This document shows, one piece after another, positions 43,781-52,900 of a stretch of 64,000 nt of DNA. The notes under the pieces are model-generated. The model saw only the letters and a list, made by a program, of their open reading frames with translations, did not search any database and was not told the DNA's origin. The stretch lies in the NCBI GenBank assembly GCA_913058335.1, contig CAJXPX010000008.1, forward strand, positions 1-64,000, read 5' to 3'. Position 1 is the first letter of the stretch; each line of letters opens with the position of its first letter. Position numbers and translations under genes: made by a program. The DNA is from an uncultured Hyphomonadaceae bacterium. Its GTDB lineage: Bacteria; Pseudomonadota; Alphaproteobacteria; Caulobacterales; Maricaulaceae.

Positions 43781-44911
43781 ATGACGCGTTTATCTCTTCT
43801 TCCCGGCTTTAGAGCCCTCTGCTCTTTGGCGCGTCAGGGGGCGGCCATCGCCTTATTTGCCTGCTTATCCATGGGTTTAAGCGCCATTTTCTTTACCTCT
43901 TCCGCATTAGCGGCAACCGAAATTGAGGCCCCTCGCGTTCCTCTTCACACTATACATTTTGTCGGCGGCAAATTAGTTCAGGATCTGGATAATTTCGATG
44001 TCTGGACGGAGTATGATTTCCGGGGCACTAAACGATATAGTTTTGAAACCAAATCCTATGATAAAAAGACCCTGCGCGTGATGAACTCTAACGGGCGGGT
44101 GGAGCTTTTAATTAATTTGAGCGCCAAAACAATCTCCGGCGAGTGGCCCGGTCACCCCATGGCCCAGCTCTACCGCATTACCAAAATAGACCCTATTATG
44201 ACAGCGGCACAGGAAATGAACGGGAGCCCCGTTGAGCGCGTGCCGCCGCCAAATTACAGCCCGCCCGGCAAGAAAGTTCCGAGCCCAAATTCTCCGGCCA
44301 AAACGCCCAGACCCGAAACGCTCACACGCGCCTCCTATTCTGGCGGGGTCTTCGAGAAACGTGATTCAAAAATCTGGATTGAACGCCGTGACTCCGGTCA
44401 GACATTCGAGTTTCAACAAATCGGACATGATGGGGGCTCCATTTACCTCTTTGATAAAAGCCGCAAGAGTTTTGTGGAATTGGATCTTAACAATTCCCAA
44501 GCCCGAATAAGCCGCGATGGCGGCCGTCTGAATAATCTTTACGCGCTCACCCGCCTCTCTGCTCAAGATCTGGACTCGGCACAAACGCCGTCTCAACCCT
44601 TAACGCCGAGCCCGCCGCCGCCGGCACCTAATGACAGGACCCTCAGCGTAAAAGACCGCGCAATATGCGCCGCGCAAGGCGGATTTGTGGAACGGGCCGG
44701 AATAATCGGCGCGGAACGATGCACTATCACTTATTCCGATGGCGGAAATATTTGTATTGATAGCTCTAATTGCCAAGGCAAATGTCGGGCCGACGTCAAT
44801 GCGGGAGATAAGGGCGCGGTTAGCGGACAGTGCGAGAAAACAGATAATCCCTTCGGATGTTATTCCGAAGTCGTCGCGGGAAAGGTTCAGCCCGGCCTCT
44901 GTATAGATTGA
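43781..44911 (+). CDS. Secreted protein with duplicated beta domain and Cys-rich tail
   Basis: A 376-aa exported protein. The signal peptide ends near residue 45 (SSALA). Two related beta-rich domains (about 57-136 and 184-259) share a pattern: W-x-E near the start, F-E/F-x-F, a RVELLINLS or SFVELDLN strand, and a final LYxxTxL/I. A Pro-rich linker (about 147-180) joins them. A second Pro-rich stretch leads to a C-terminal domain with eight Cys (about 295-376), likely four disulfides. The ATG at 43781 is preferred over a GTG nine bases earlier because AAGGTGA is well spaced. No family is recognised. Confidence 0.72.
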   Translation: MTRLSLLPGFRALCSLARQGAAIALFACLSMGLSAIFFTSSALAATEIEAPRVPLHTIHFVGGKLVQDLDNFDVWTEYDFRGTKRYSFETKSYDKKTLRVMNSNGRVELLINLSAKTISGEWPGHPMAQLYRITKIDPIMTAAQEMNGSPVERVPPPNYSPPGKKVPSPNSPAKTPRPETLTRASYSGGVFEKRDSKIWIERRDSGQTFEFQQIGHDGGSIYLFDKSRKSFVELDLNNSQARISRDGGRLNNLYALTRLSAQDLDSAQTPSQPLTPSPPPPAPNDRTLSVKDRAICAAQGGFVERAGIIGAERCTITYSDGGNICIDSSNCQGKCRADVNAGDKGAVSGQCEKTDNPFGCYSEVVAGKVQPGLCID

Positions 44912-44982
44912 GCCTGTATATAAATCTGCATTCTTCTGCCGCTCCTAACACTCTTTTAAAGCTTGCCGGCTAAAATGGCCGG

Positions 44983-45579
44983 ATGTTGAGATGGATATAT
45001 ATAAGCCTTTTGGCTCTGACGCTCGCGGCCTGTGGCAGCACGCCGAAATCTGTCTCGCCCGGCCAAACCATAGGCCCGTCCGTCAACACCCAAACCGCTC
45101 TGCCCGACCGGGTCGCTTTCTATCAAAAAGACTCCCGCTGGGCGCATGAGAGACTCGGCCATTCTGATGGAACTTTGGGGGCTGATGGATGTCTCGTCAC
45201 CGCGACCAGTATGGCCCTAGTGAATTTGGGGTTTCAGACCGACCCGTCTGATCTGAATAAGCGGCTCACCCGCGCGGATAGTTTTACTTCCCGTGGCTGG
45301 CTCATCTGGGACGGCATTCGCAAAGTCACAGACGGTCAGGCCAAAGCGAGATATTACAAAAGCGTCGATGCCGGTTTAATCAATCAATGTATTGTTGATG
45401 GCTATTATCCCCTTGTCCAATTCTATTTGCCGAATGGGCGATCTCATTGGGCGGTTATTCTGGATCGCTCATCGCAAGGCTATCGAATGCGCGACCCCCT
45501 ACGCCATGCCGATCAACCCCTGATTTTCCCGCATGGGGCCGAAAAATTTCGGGCTCTACGATGTGTCGGCTTGGCATAG
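44983..45579 (+). CDS. C39-like cysteine-peptidase-fold lipoprotein
   Basis: A 198-aa lipoprotein: signal peptide with the lipobox TLAAC and Cys17. The mature domain resembles the C39-like papain fold, with Cys70 in GADGCLVTATSMAL, His155 in RSHWAVIL and Asp171 in RDPLRH. All three putative catalytic residues are present, so peptidase or amidase activity is possible. It follows the previous gene by 71 nt and may be co-transcribed. Confidence 0.78.
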   Translation: MLRWIYISLLALTLAACGSTPKSVSPGQTIGPSVNTQTALPDRVAFYQKDSRWAHERLGHSDGTLGADGCLVTATSMALVNLGFQTDPSDLNKRLTRADSFTSRGWLIWDGIRKVTDGQAKARYYKSVDAGLINQCIVDGYYPLVQFYLPNGRSHWAVILDRSSQGYRMRDPLRHADQPLIFPHGAEKFRALRCVGLA

Positions 45580-45670
45580 TCTCTTTAGAAGAAGCGTCCT
45601 TATAGACTAAATAAGTTCTTGATTTGTTCTTTTTCTTCTGCTTATTTCCAAAGCAAGGAAAGGGCGCATC

Positions 45671-47242
45671 ATGGTGGCACGTATTCAAACAGTGGCTTTC
45701 GAAGGCGCAGAGGCCCGGCGCGTCGATGTGCAGGTTCAAGTCTCGTCCGCCTCTCGCCCTATTTTCAATATTGTCGGTCTCGCCGATAAAGCGGTGGCAG
45801 AATCCCGCGAACGCGTTCGCGCCGCTTTTGCTTCCCTTGGTTTGTTTTTACCTGGGAAGCGCGTCATTATCAATCTGGCGCCAGCCGACCTGCCCAAAGA
45901 AGGCGCGCATTACGACTTACCGATTGCGCTTGGTCTCATGGCCGCCATTGGCGCTATTCCGTCTGACGCCATCGAAGAATTTGTCGCGATTGGAGAGCTG
46001 GCCCTCGACGGAACGATTGCCTCTGTTCCCGGCGCCCTTCCGGCGGCGGTGATGGCAAACAGCCATGATTTCGGCCTGATTTGTCCGGAACCTAATGGAG
46101 CAGAAGCGGCGTGGGCGGGAGATCTTCCTCTACTGGCGCCGCAAACCCTCGTCCAGATCATGAATCATTTTAAGGGCACACAAGTGCTCTCTCGGCCCGA
46201 ACCGGGCGAAATGCTTGAGCCTGAAACAGGTGTCGATCTGCGCGATGTGCGGGGGCAGGAAACGGCGAAACGCGCTCTCGAAGTGGCGGCGGCCGGTGGA
46301 CATAATCTTCTTATGGTCGGTCCGCCCGGCTCCGGTAAGTCTATGCTCGCCGCACGTCTTCCCGGACTTTTACCGCCCTTAACGGCCAATGAGCTTTTAG
46401 ATGTTTCTATGGTACATTCCGTTGCAGGGCTTTTGAATCGCGGCCAACTTTCCCGCGCCCGCCCTTATCGCGACCCGCATCATAGCGCCTCTATGGCGGC
46501 CATGGTGGGCGGCGGAAATAAAGCCAAACCCGGAGAAGCCTCACTTGCCCATCGCGGCGTCTTGTTTTTAGACGAATTGCCGGAATTTACGCCGACCGTG
46601 CTGGACAGCCTGCGGCAGCCTTTGGAAACCGGAGAAATTTCGGTGGCCCGAGTCAATGCTCATATGCGTTATCCCGCGCGGTTTCAGCTCATCGCTGCGA
46701 TGAATCCTTGTCGGTGCGGCACAGGAGGCGCGGACGGCGTCGCGTGTCGTCGCGGCCTTCGATGCGCGGCGGATTACCAAGCCCGGATATCCGGCCCCTT
46801 TATGGACCGGATAGATATTCAAATTGATGTACCGGCTGTCACCCCGGCGGATCTCGCTTTACCCCCCTCCCCAGAGGGCACCAAAGAAGTAGCCGAACGC
46901 GTGGCCCGCGCCCGCCGCATTCAACTTGACCGGAATGGCGGTCTGACAAATACCGAATTACCGCAAGACAGGTTGGATCATGTCGCGCAGCCCGACGCCG
47001 AAGGAGGCAAATTATTGAGACAGGCCGCGGAAACACTCGGCCTGACGGCCCGCGGTTATCACCGCGTCTTGCGCGTGGCTCGAACTCTGGCCGATCTGGC
47101 GGGTTCCGATCAAATTCACCGTCTTCATATCGCCGAGAGCCTGTCTCACCGCCGGGCCCGTAAAGGATTGATTCGTTCATCTTCCCACTCGGAGAATTTG
47201 AGCCAATCGCGTCGAAACTCTAAAAATCCTTATTATTCTTAA
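45671..47242 (+). CDS. comM: YifB/ComM-family Mg-chelatase-like ATPase
   Basis: A 523-aa AAA+ ATPase of the YifB/ComM family. ComM is a branch-migration helicase that helps integrate DNA during natural transformation. The N-terminal domain (about 1-175) is of the Lon S5-like type. The ATPase core has Walker A VGPPGSGKSMLA (about 218-229) and Walker B GVLFLDELPEF. A Cys-rich insertion (CRCGTGGADGVACRRGLRC) follows MNPCR. The C-terminal helical domain ends near residue 510. The ATG follows AAGGAAAGGGC. Confidence 0.93.
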   Translation: MVARIQTVAFEGAEARRVDVQVQVSSASRPIFNIVGLADKAVAESRERVRAAFASLGLFLPGKRVIINLAPADLPKEGAHYDLPIALGLMAAIGAIPSDAIEEFVAIGELALDGTIASVPGALPAAVMANSHDFGLICPEPNGAEAAWAGDLPLLAPQTLVQIMNHFKGTQVLSRPEPGEMLEPETGVDLRDVRGQETAKRALEVAAAGGHNLLMVGPPGSGKSMLAARLPGLLPPLTANELLDVSMVHSVAGLLNRGQLSRARPYRDPHHSASMAAMVGGGNKAKPGEASLAHRGVLFLDELPEFTPTVLDSLRQPLETGEISVARVNAHMRYPARFQLIAAMNPCRCGTGGADGVACRRGLRCAADYQARISGPFMDRIDIQIDVPAVTPADLALPPSPEGTKEVAERVARARRIQLDRNGGLTNTELPQDRLDHVAQPDAEGGKLLRQAAETLGLTARGYHRVLRVARTLADLAGSDQIHRLHIAESLSHRRARKGLIRSSSHSENLSQSRRNSKNPYYS

Positions 47243-47362
47243 TTAATACGCCACTATAGGTAGAAAATTTACTATTTTTCCTTATTTAGTAACCTATTTT
47301 TTAGACTAAACAGGCACATTCCCCCGAAAATCACTCCTATTTCAGGGGCAAGAAGGGTGCAT

Positions 47363-48745
47363 ATGTCATCTCACGAATCAATTGCTGCGCAGTTTTGGCT
47401 TTGGCCCGACCCTGTTATGAAGCGCGACGCCCAAGGCCGTATCCTCTTTATTAATGCGGCATTTCTGCAACTTTACGGCGGAACGGTCGAAGCTTGGACC
47501 GGAAATGTTTTACAAGGCTGGCCTGCACCGCAGCCAACCGAACCGGGCGCCTATCCTGTGCCTTATCGATTTGAAACCCGTATACCGTCTCAAGACGCAG
47601 GCCAATCTGAACAAGTTTATGACTGGATCGAACAAAGCCATCCAGACGGCGCCGCTTTTGCTCTGGCGCGAAACGTAACGCCTTATGCCAGCGCCGCACA
47701 GCCCGTTCAGTCAGAGGCGCCCCCGCCTGTGGACACTTATTCAAGCCAAGAGCCGTCCCGGGAGAGCCAGCCTTCCGAACCGGCCACTTTGACAGACCAG
47801 ATTCCGGCAGAGCCTGATAAAGCGCCGCAGCAGGACGCGCCTCCCGCAACCCATGACATGCAAACCGCCTATGATCCGGTCGCGGCAGAAGCGGCTCTAG
47901 AGACAGAGGCGCCTTTTGAAGCTCCGCAGGACGCGCAGATGTCCCAAAATGAAGGCGAGCCAAATATCTCCCAGACTGCCGCCCCCGATATGTCTGCCGC
48001 CCCCAATATGAGTGCCGGCGCGCCTGAACAAGCTCATATGGAAGAAACGCAATCAGCGGCTTCAAACGCTCAGGCTCAGGAAGCAGACCCAGAGATAAAT
48101 CCCGACGATGCCTGGGCAGAGCAGGCTTCCGCCGAAGCGAAATACGCGCATGTAGAAGCCGAAAAGCGTGATTTTGAACGCCGCGCCTTGCCATTAGAAG
48201 GCGATAGCGCCGTTTTGGGCAATAATTGGCGGGACGCCGTAATTGCCAAGGCGCTCGGCGTTGAAGACGCCCCCGCGCCGCAATCCGAATCTGCGGCGAG
48301 CCAGACCGAGGGGGAATCTGCTCCAGCGGGCGAAACAGGCCACACATCAAACGGTGTAAAACATATCCTGCTCGCCGAAGACAATGCGATCAATGCTCTC
48401 CTGACGCGCACCTTGCTAGAAGCCGAAGGCCATGTCGTGGAAACGGTAGAGGACGGAACGCTCGCGGTCGAAGCCATGAAAAGCCAAAGCTATGACCTCA
48501 TCTTTATGGATATGCGGATGCCAAAGATGGATGGTCTGGAAGCCACACGAAAAATTCGTAGCCTGCCTAACGTCCCGAAAGCCTTGCCGATTATCGCTCT
48601 GACAGCAAATGCCTTTGACGACGACCGCAATGCCTGTTTTGATTCCGGTATGAATGACTTCATGACCAAACCCGTCAGCGCCGAAGAACTGACTCAAATG
48701 GTCAAAAACTGGACGGGCGAGCAATCTGAAAAAAACGCAGCGTAA
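47363..48745 (+). CDS. PAS-linker-REC protein lacking a kinase domain
   Basis: A 460-aa signalling protein. A PAS-like domain lies at the N-terminus (about 5-110, WPDPVMKRDAQGRILFINAA). A long acidic, Pro/Ala/Gln/Glu-rich disordered linker (about 115-320) follows. The receiver domain (about 335-455) has the acidic pair in LLAEDNAIN and phospho-Asp in DLIFMDMRMPKMDG, with the Thr/Ser in ALTANAF and Lys in MTKPV. No HisKA or ATPase domain is present. The ATG follows AAGGG. It resembles the receiver end of hybrid kinases but without the kinase. The upstream intergenic region is AT-rich. Confidence 0.82.
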   Translation: MSSHESIAAQFWLWPDPVMKRDAQGRILFINAAFLQLYGGTVEAWTGNVLQGWPAPQPTEPGAYPVPYRFETRIPSQDAGQSEQVYDWIEQSHPDGAAFALARNVTPYASAAQPVQSEAPPPVDTYSSQEPSRESQPSEPATLTDQIPAEPDKAPQQDAPPATHDMQTAYDPVAAEAALETEAPFEAPQDAQMSQNEGEPNISQTAAPDMSAAPNMSAGAPEQAHMEETQSAASNAQAQEADPEINPDDAWAEQASAEAKYAHVEAEKRDFERRALPLEGDSAVLGNNWRDAVIAKALGVEDAPAPQSESAASQTEGESAPAGETGHTSNGVKHILLAEDNAINALLTRTLLEAEGHVVETVEDGTLAVEAMKSQSYDLIFMDMRMPKMDGLEATRKIRSLPNVPKALPIIALTANAFDDDRNACFDSGMNDFMTKPVSAEELTQMVKNWTGEQSEKNAA

Positions 48746-48811
48746 TCTCGCCGTCGTTACTTCCCTCACAACAGACTAGACGCCTTTACCGGAAATAGGC
48801 AAAGACAGCCT

Positions 48812-50134
48812 ATGGACGCAGCCGACATAACCGAATCGAAACGGAGCTGGCGCAACGTTTTCCGGTCTTATCTGAAACCGAAAATGCTCGGCATGATGTC
48901 GCTCGGATTCGCCTCGGGCCTGCCCTATATGCTGATTTATTCAGAACTGGCCTATTGGATGAAAAAAGAAGGCGTCGACCTGGGGGTCATCGGTTTCTTT
49001 GCCTGGATTGGGCTCGCTTATACGGCGAAAGTATTGTGGGCCCCATTAGTGGACAATCTGAAAATTCCTGTGTTGACGAAAACAATGGGGCATCGCCGCT
49101 CTTGGATGCTGGCCGCCATTATTGGCACGGTAATAGGCATGTTGACCATCGCCTCTTCCGACCCCGGTACCTCAGTCACGCTTTTGGCTTTGGGCGCGGT
49201 TATCTTGGCTACGTCAGGCGCCACTCTCGATATTTCAATAGACGCTTGGCGTATTGAGGCCGCGCCGGGGGATGGGCAAACAAATATGGCGGCGACCTAT
49301 GTGCTAGGATACCGCCTCGCCATTATTGGAGCGGGCTTATCTTATATTGTTGCAGGTCTAACAAATTGGAATTTTGCCTATTTCTTTATGGCCTGCATTA
49401 TGGCCATAAATGGCTGTATCGTCTTTTTTATTAAAGAACCCCATCGTGATATTCGCCGCAAGATGGACTCCATTGCAGAGGCCAGCGTCGAATATATCGT
49501 CAAACCGTTTTTCAGTTTTTTAACGCGGCTCGGCAAATGGACGCCGCTCGTTTTTCTCTTGGTCGCGACCTATCTCATTAGCGATAAAACAATGGGCCCC
49601 ATGGCCAAGCCGATGTACCAATCAATCGGGTTTACAGAAATTCAAGTCGGGTTGGTTTCCAGCTTTTTTGGTCCTTGGCCGGTTATTTTTGGAGGTTTTG
49701 TCGCAGGCGCGATTTCCATCCGCTTTGGACTTATGCGCTGCCTTTTAATCGGCTCAATATTAATGGTCATTACAAACGGCGCCTTTGCCTGGCTCTCCAC
49801 CGTTTCCGACCCAAAAACCGCCTATCTATTTATTACAGTCGGAGCCGATAATCTGGCCGCCGGATTTGCTGCAACAATTTTCATTGCCTATCTCTCCTCT
49901 CTTTGCGATCTGAAATTCGCGGCGACGCAATATGCCTTTCTCTCATCCATGTTCAATTTAGTTGGGAAAACGCTTTCCGGCTTTACGGGGGTGATGGCCG
50001 AAAAAATGGGATTTGAACTTTTCTTCATTTTCTCTGCCGCGCTTGGGATTCCAGCGATCATATTTGCGCTAATTTTGCTCTTCTTCGGGCCAAATGCCGC
50101 CAAAGGCATAAGAGACAAAGAAATAGAGACGTAA
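48812..50134 (+). CDS. ampG: AmpG-family muropeptide transporter (MFS)
   Basis: A 440-aa major-facilitator permease with about 12 helices that imports anhydromuropeptides from the periplasm for cell-wall recycling. The AmpG signature is in the first helices: MLGMMSLGFASGLPYMLIYSELAYWMKK. The segment GATLDISIDAWRIEAAPGDGQ is also typical. It is followed 54 nt later by mutS on the same strand. The AmpG assignment is by family; substrate specificity is inferred. Confidence 0.88.
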   Translation: MDAADITESKRSWRNVFRSYLKPKMLGMMSLGFASGLPYMLIYSELAYWMKKEGVDLGVIGFFAWIGLAYTAKVLWAPLVDNLKIPVLTKTMGHRRSWMLAAIIGTVIGMLTIASSDPGTSVTLLALGAVILATSGATLDISIDAWRIEAAPGDGQTNMAATYVLGYRLAIIGAGLSYIVAGLTNWNFAYFFMACIMAINGCIVFFIKEPHRDIRRKMDSIAEASVEYIVKPFFSFLTRLGKWTPLVFLLVATYLISDKTMGPMAKPMYQSIGFTEIQVGLVSSFFGPWPVIFGGFVAGAISIRFGLMRCLLIGSILMVITNGAFAWLSTVSDPKTAYLFITVGADNLAAGFAATIFIAYLSSLCDLKFAATQYAFLSSMFNLVGKTLSGFTGVMAEKMGFELFFIFSAALGIPAIIFALILLFFGPNAAKGIRDKEIET

Positions 50135-50188
50135 ATACAGGTATACGGGCTTGCGCCGCGCGCCGATATACGCGAATTTCCGCCCGCC

Positions 50189-52900
50189 ATGAACGCCAAT
50201 ACCGCAACAGATAAAGCGACGAAAGTCACGCCCATGATGGCGCAATTTCTGTCTATCAAGGCGGATGTGGGGCCAGAGGCTCTGCTGTTTTACCGCATGG
50301 GCGATTTTTACGAACTTTTCTTTGACGATGCGGTGCGCGCCGCCGCCGCGCTCGATATTGCGCTGACGAAACGGGGAAAGCACGCCGGAAATGATATTCC
50401 GATGTGCGGCGTGCCGGTTCATTCCTCCGAAACCTATCTCCAACGGCTTATCAAAAAAGGCTTCCGCGTCGCCGTTTGCGAGCAGACCGAAGATCCGAAA
50501 GAGGCCAAGAAACGCGGGAGTAAATCTGTTGTCCGGCGCGAAGTTGTCCGCCTCGTCACGCCCGGCACTTTATCTGAAGATAATCTATTGGAAGCGAGAG
50601 GCCGCAATATCATTACGGCGCTGTCTAAAACGCACGCCGGAGATTTTGCCCTCGCTTGGGCCGATATTTCGGACGGTCTCTTTTGCACCGCTGATATGAA
50701 TGCAGGGCGCGTCGCGACAGAGTTGGCCGCGCTCCGCCCCAGAGAGCTATTATTATCTGAAACGCTTTATCAAGACGCCGATTTCATGGCAGGTCTGCCT
50801 TTGGAGAATATCTCCCTCACGCCGCAAGCCGGAACGAAATTTGATACCCGCGCCGGAGAGAGACAGCTTAAGGCGCAATTTAATGTCGAGAGCCTTGACG
50901 GGTTTGGGAGCTTCTCGAAAGCAGAAATATCCGCCGCCGGAGCGCTTCTGGATTATCTGGAACTGACGCAAGCAGGAAATCCTGTCCAGCTTTCCCCGCC
51001 GACGCGGCGCGCCACGGCCGGATTCATGGCGATTGATCCGGCGACGCGCGCCAGTCTCGAAATTGACCGGACGCAAAAGGGCGCGCGCAAAGGCTCCCTT
51101 CTCTCCGTTATTGACCGCACCAAAACCGGGCCAGGCGCGCGCGAGCTTGCAGATCGTCTATCGCGCCCTTTGATGGATGTGGCAGAGATCAAAAACCGGC
51201 AGATGGCCGTTACTTTTTTTGTGGATCACCCCACTTTGCGCGACTTTCTCCGACAGTCTCTTGCTCAGTGCGGGGACATGGCGAGGGCCGCGTCTCGATT
51301 AAGTCTTGGACGCGGCGGGCCAAGAGATTTGGTTGTCATCCGCGAAACGCTGAGCGTGGGAGAGAATATAAGCGCGGAATTTGCGAAATATCCTGACCTG
51401 TCTCTGCCGCTCAATCTTCAGAATGTTCTTCAAGACCTCAGCCTGAGCAATAAGGCGGCGCTGGCCAATCTTCGGCGGGATCTTGCCAAGGCCCTGACGG
51501 GGGATGTACCGATGCAAGCCCGCGATGGAGGGTTTATCGCCAAAGGATGGCAGCCTGCCATTGATGAGCTGAAATCACTGCGTGACGACAGTCGAAAAAT
51601 CGTTGCCGGATTACAGGCAGATTACGCTCAACAAGCGGCCATTCCGACCTTGAAGGTTAAGCATAATAATGTGCTGGGTTATTTTATTGAAGTCTCGCCT
51701 AAACACGCCGACACCATGTTGAATAAAGGCCCGGACAGCCCGTTTATCCACCGCCAGACTTTGGTGTCCGGTATCCGGTTTACGACGACAGAACTGGCCG
51801 ACCTGGACGCTAAAATCTCGGGCGCAGCCGATAAAATTTGCGCGCTTGAATTAGAAGAGTTTGAGGCTTTTGCATTAAAAACCCGCAGTCTCGCCGATAT
51901 TATTCGCCGCAGCGCTCATGCGCTCGCCGTTTTGGATGTGCAGAGCGGATGGGCGGAATGGGCCGTAGAGACAGGTGCGAGTTGCCCGGTTGTAGATGAC
52001 AGTCTGTGTTTTCATATCAAATCGGGCCGCCACCCCGTTGTTCGCGAAGCCTTACAGAGATCCGGCACCGCGGATTTCACCCCAAATGATTGCCTTCTAG
52101 ACGCCGACGGTCAGCAAAGCCAAATAGCACCGACCAACCGCCTGACGCTGATAACCGGTCCGAATATGGCGGGTAAATCCACCTATCTTCGGCAGAACGC
52201 CCTCATGTTCGTGTTGGCCCAAGCGGGCGGGTTCGTCCCGGCGGTGCAGGCGCATATCGGCGTGGCGGACGCCTTGTTTTCTCGGGTCGGCGCGTCGGAT
52301 GATCTTTCCAAAGGCCGGTCGACCTTTATGACTGAAATGATTGAAACCGCCGCCATTCTTAATCAGGCGACTCAGAAGAGTTTTGTGATTTTGGACGAGA
52401 TTGGGCGCGGCACCTCGACCTTTGACGGCCTCTCTATTGCCTGGGCCACAACCGAACATTTGCATAGCGTTAATAAATCCCGCGCTTTGTTCGCCACACA
52501 CTATCACGAGCTCACCGATCTTGCCGAAAACCTCGACGCGGCGGGAAATGCATCCCTGCGCGCTAAAGACTGGGAGGGAGAGCTCGTCTTTTTACATGAC
52601 GTATGCCCCGGCGCGGCAGATAAATCCTATGGCGTGCAAGTTGCGCGTTTGGCAGGTTTGCCAATAGCCGCGACGCAGCGCGCTCAGGAGGTATTACACC
52701 GGCTTGAGTCTGAGAATGATACGGGCAGGAAAGATGCCGCCCTGCTCGGCGGACTGCCTCTTTTTTCTGCGGCCCCCACTCCGCAAGCCCCGCAGCCGCC
52801 ATCTGAGATTGAGGCGGCTTTAAGCGCGTTGGATGTAAATGACTTATCTCCACGGCAGGCACTCGACCTCCTATATGATTTGAAAGCGAAACTCTCTTAA
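50189..52900 (+). CDS. mutS: DNA mismatch repair protein MutS
   Basis: Mismatch recognition ATPase of 903 aa. The N-terminal mismatch-binding domain carries [15 protein letters not shown] with the intercalating Phe. The ATPase domain has Walker [14 protein letters not shown] and the Walker B segment [17 protein letters not shown], plus FATHYHELT. The start has a weak ribosome site; an internal ATG (about 15 codons on) is possible but would truncate the conserved N-terminus. The stop overlaps the glnD start by one base (TAATG), so the two are co-translated. Confidence 0.97.
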   Translation: MNANTATDKATKVTPMMAQFLSIKADVGPEALLFYRMGDFYELFFDDAVRAAAALDIALTKRGKHAGNDIPMCGVPVHSSETYLQRLIKKGFRVAVCEQTEDPKEAKKRGSKSVVRREVVRLVTPGTLSEDNLLEARGRNIITALSKTHAGDFALAWADISDGLFCTADMNAGRVATELAALRPRELLLSETLYQDADFMAGLPLENISLTPQAGTKFDTRAGERQLKAQFNVESLDGFGSFSKAEISAAGALLDYLELTQAGNPVQLSPPTRRATAGFMAIDPATRASLEIDRTQKGARKGSLLSVIDRTKTGPGARELADRLSRPLMDVAEIKNRQMAVTFFVDHPTLRDFLRQSLAQCGDMARAASRLSLGRGGPRDLVVIRETLSVGENISAEFAKYPDLSLPLNLQNVLQDLSLSNKAALANLRRDLAKALTGDVPMQARDGGFIAKGWQPAIDELKSLRDDSRKIVAGLQADYAQQAAIPTLKVKHNNVLGYFIEVSPKHADTMLNKGPDSPFIHRQTLVSGIRFTTTELADLDAKISGAADKICALELEEFEAFALKTRSLADIIRRSAHALAVLDVQSGWAEWAVETGASCPVVDDSLCFHIKSGRHPVVREALQRSGTADFTPNDCLLDADGQQSQIAPTNRLTLITGPNMAGKSTYLRQNALMFVLAQAGGFVPAVQAHIGVADALFSRVGASDDLSKGRSTFMTEMIETAAILNQATQKSFVILDEIGRGTSTFDGLSIAWATTEHLHSVNKSRALFATHYHELTDLAENLDAAGNASLRAKDWEGELVFLHDVCPGAADKSYGVQVARLAGLPIAATQRAQEVLHRLESENDTGRKDAALLGGLPLFSAAPTPQAPQPPSEIEAALSALDVNDLSPRQALDLLYDLKAKLS

